Source: an uncultured Clostridia bacterium
Lineage (GTDB): Bacteria; Bacillota; Clostridia; TANB77; CAG-508
Assembly: GCA_944386685.1 (NCBI GenBank)
Contig: CALXCA010000021.1
Span: 1 to 34,364 of the forward strand
Length of the DNA: 34,364 bases
Reading direction: 5' to 3'
The translations under genes and the position numbers were made by a program. The stretch's first letter is position 1, and each line of letters starts with the position of its first letter. Positions 34,201 to 34,364 of this stretch are shown piece by piece. The notes beneath the pieces were generated by a model that was given only the letters and a program-made list of their open reading frames with translations, had not been told where the DNA came from and did not search any database.

Positions 34201-34364
34201 CCAGTCTGGAGTAAATAATTGGGTAGCATAAGGAATTTCGTTTTTCTTATATGCTTTCTTTGTAGAAATAACTCTATCTTTTTCAGTTTGATTATAATAT
34301 TGATATAACCATCCTATTATTTCAACTTCTTTAAAATTGTCCTCTGATACATCCTTTAATAATT
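31213..34364 (-). CDS. pglX: BREX adenine methyltransferase PglX/BrxX (5' end off window)
   Basis: The frame is open to the right edge: the last bases read [20 protein letters not shown], so the ATG at 34188 is internal and at least 1049 codons are present of about 1200. Motif I is [19 protein letters not shown] (S-adenosylmethionine binding), motif IV is [14 protein letters not shown] (the NPPY of N6-adenine methylases), and a target-recognition part ([19 protein letters not shown]) and a long C-terminal helical region follow. PglX marks host DNA at a non-palindromic site and is needed for phage exclusion. Gene order pglX-pglZ-brxL indicates type 1 BREX. Confidence 0.95.
   Translation of the reverse strand, partial: [1049 protein letters not shown]

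Overview
The window is a very AT-rich stretch (about a quarter GC by eye) from a low-GC Gram-positive bacterium, most likely an uncultured gut-type Clostridium relative. The signs are strong Shine-Dalgarno sites, the standard bacterial code with TAG and TGA as stops, SigV/RsiV and DUF421/DUF4363/DUF4358 genes, Firmicutes-type serine recombinases, and many intergenic hairpin repeats.

Left part (1-18 kb), chromosomal backbone. A tRNA-Thr(GGT) with a good promoter lies beside half of a palindromic repeat. Then come a DUF4363/DUF421 membrane pair, a small 3-4 helix membrane protein, a glycosyltransferase and a YvyF-like zinc-ribbon protein. A 0.55-kb intergenic array of long hairpins follows (4079-4630). 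The next block (4.7-11.3 kb) looks like a cell-envelope O-acetylation locus: DHHW/AlgX-like, MBOAT/AlgI-like, two DUF4358 proteins and an SGNH esterase, with a SigV-RsiV pair in the middle. In Bacillus SigV-RsiV senses lysozyme and controls peptidoglycan O-acetylation, so the clustering makes sense. Both acyltransfer genes (DHHW and MBOAT) carry a single +1 frameshift, so the effector arm is either decaying or mis-sequenced. A radical SAM protein follows, whose stop codon is abutted by a 216-bp MITE-like element with TA flanks, then a second ECF sigma/zinc anti-sigma pair with a readable autoregulatory promoter, and a membrane-anchored protein carrying a duplicated motif.

Accessory part (15.4-18.2 kb): a C-terminally truncated RhuM-family gene, a decayed RhuM paralogue, a compact convergent locus that looks like a type I toxin-antitoxin system (36-aa hydrophobic peptide plus an about 80-nt convergent antisense RNA; neither is in a recognised family), and a GNAT acetyltransferase with a possibly truncated 5' end.

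Mobile part (about 18.3-23.9 kb): a compact element, all on the minus strand. It runs from a leader with short ORFs and several competing hairpins/terminators, to a small sigma-70-like factor, a multi-hairpin unidentified RNA-like region, three small genes, interleaved inverted repeats and two tandem large serine recombinases. No relaxase or transfer genes are visible.

Right part (24.1-34.4 kb), phage-defence island on the minus strand: the 3' half of a type 1 BREX operon (pglX, running off the right edge, pglZ and brxL), three small accessory genes, then an SOS-like pair (Y-family polymerase and YolD-like) with its own promoter and an AAAC-N4-GTTT palindrome over the -35. brxA, brxB and brxC would lie beyond the right edge.

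The most unusual items are the type I toxin-antitoxin-like locus at 17.34-17.68 kb, the attenuation-like leader at 23.4-23.8 kb and the hairpin-rich RNA candidate at 22.6-22.8 kb.
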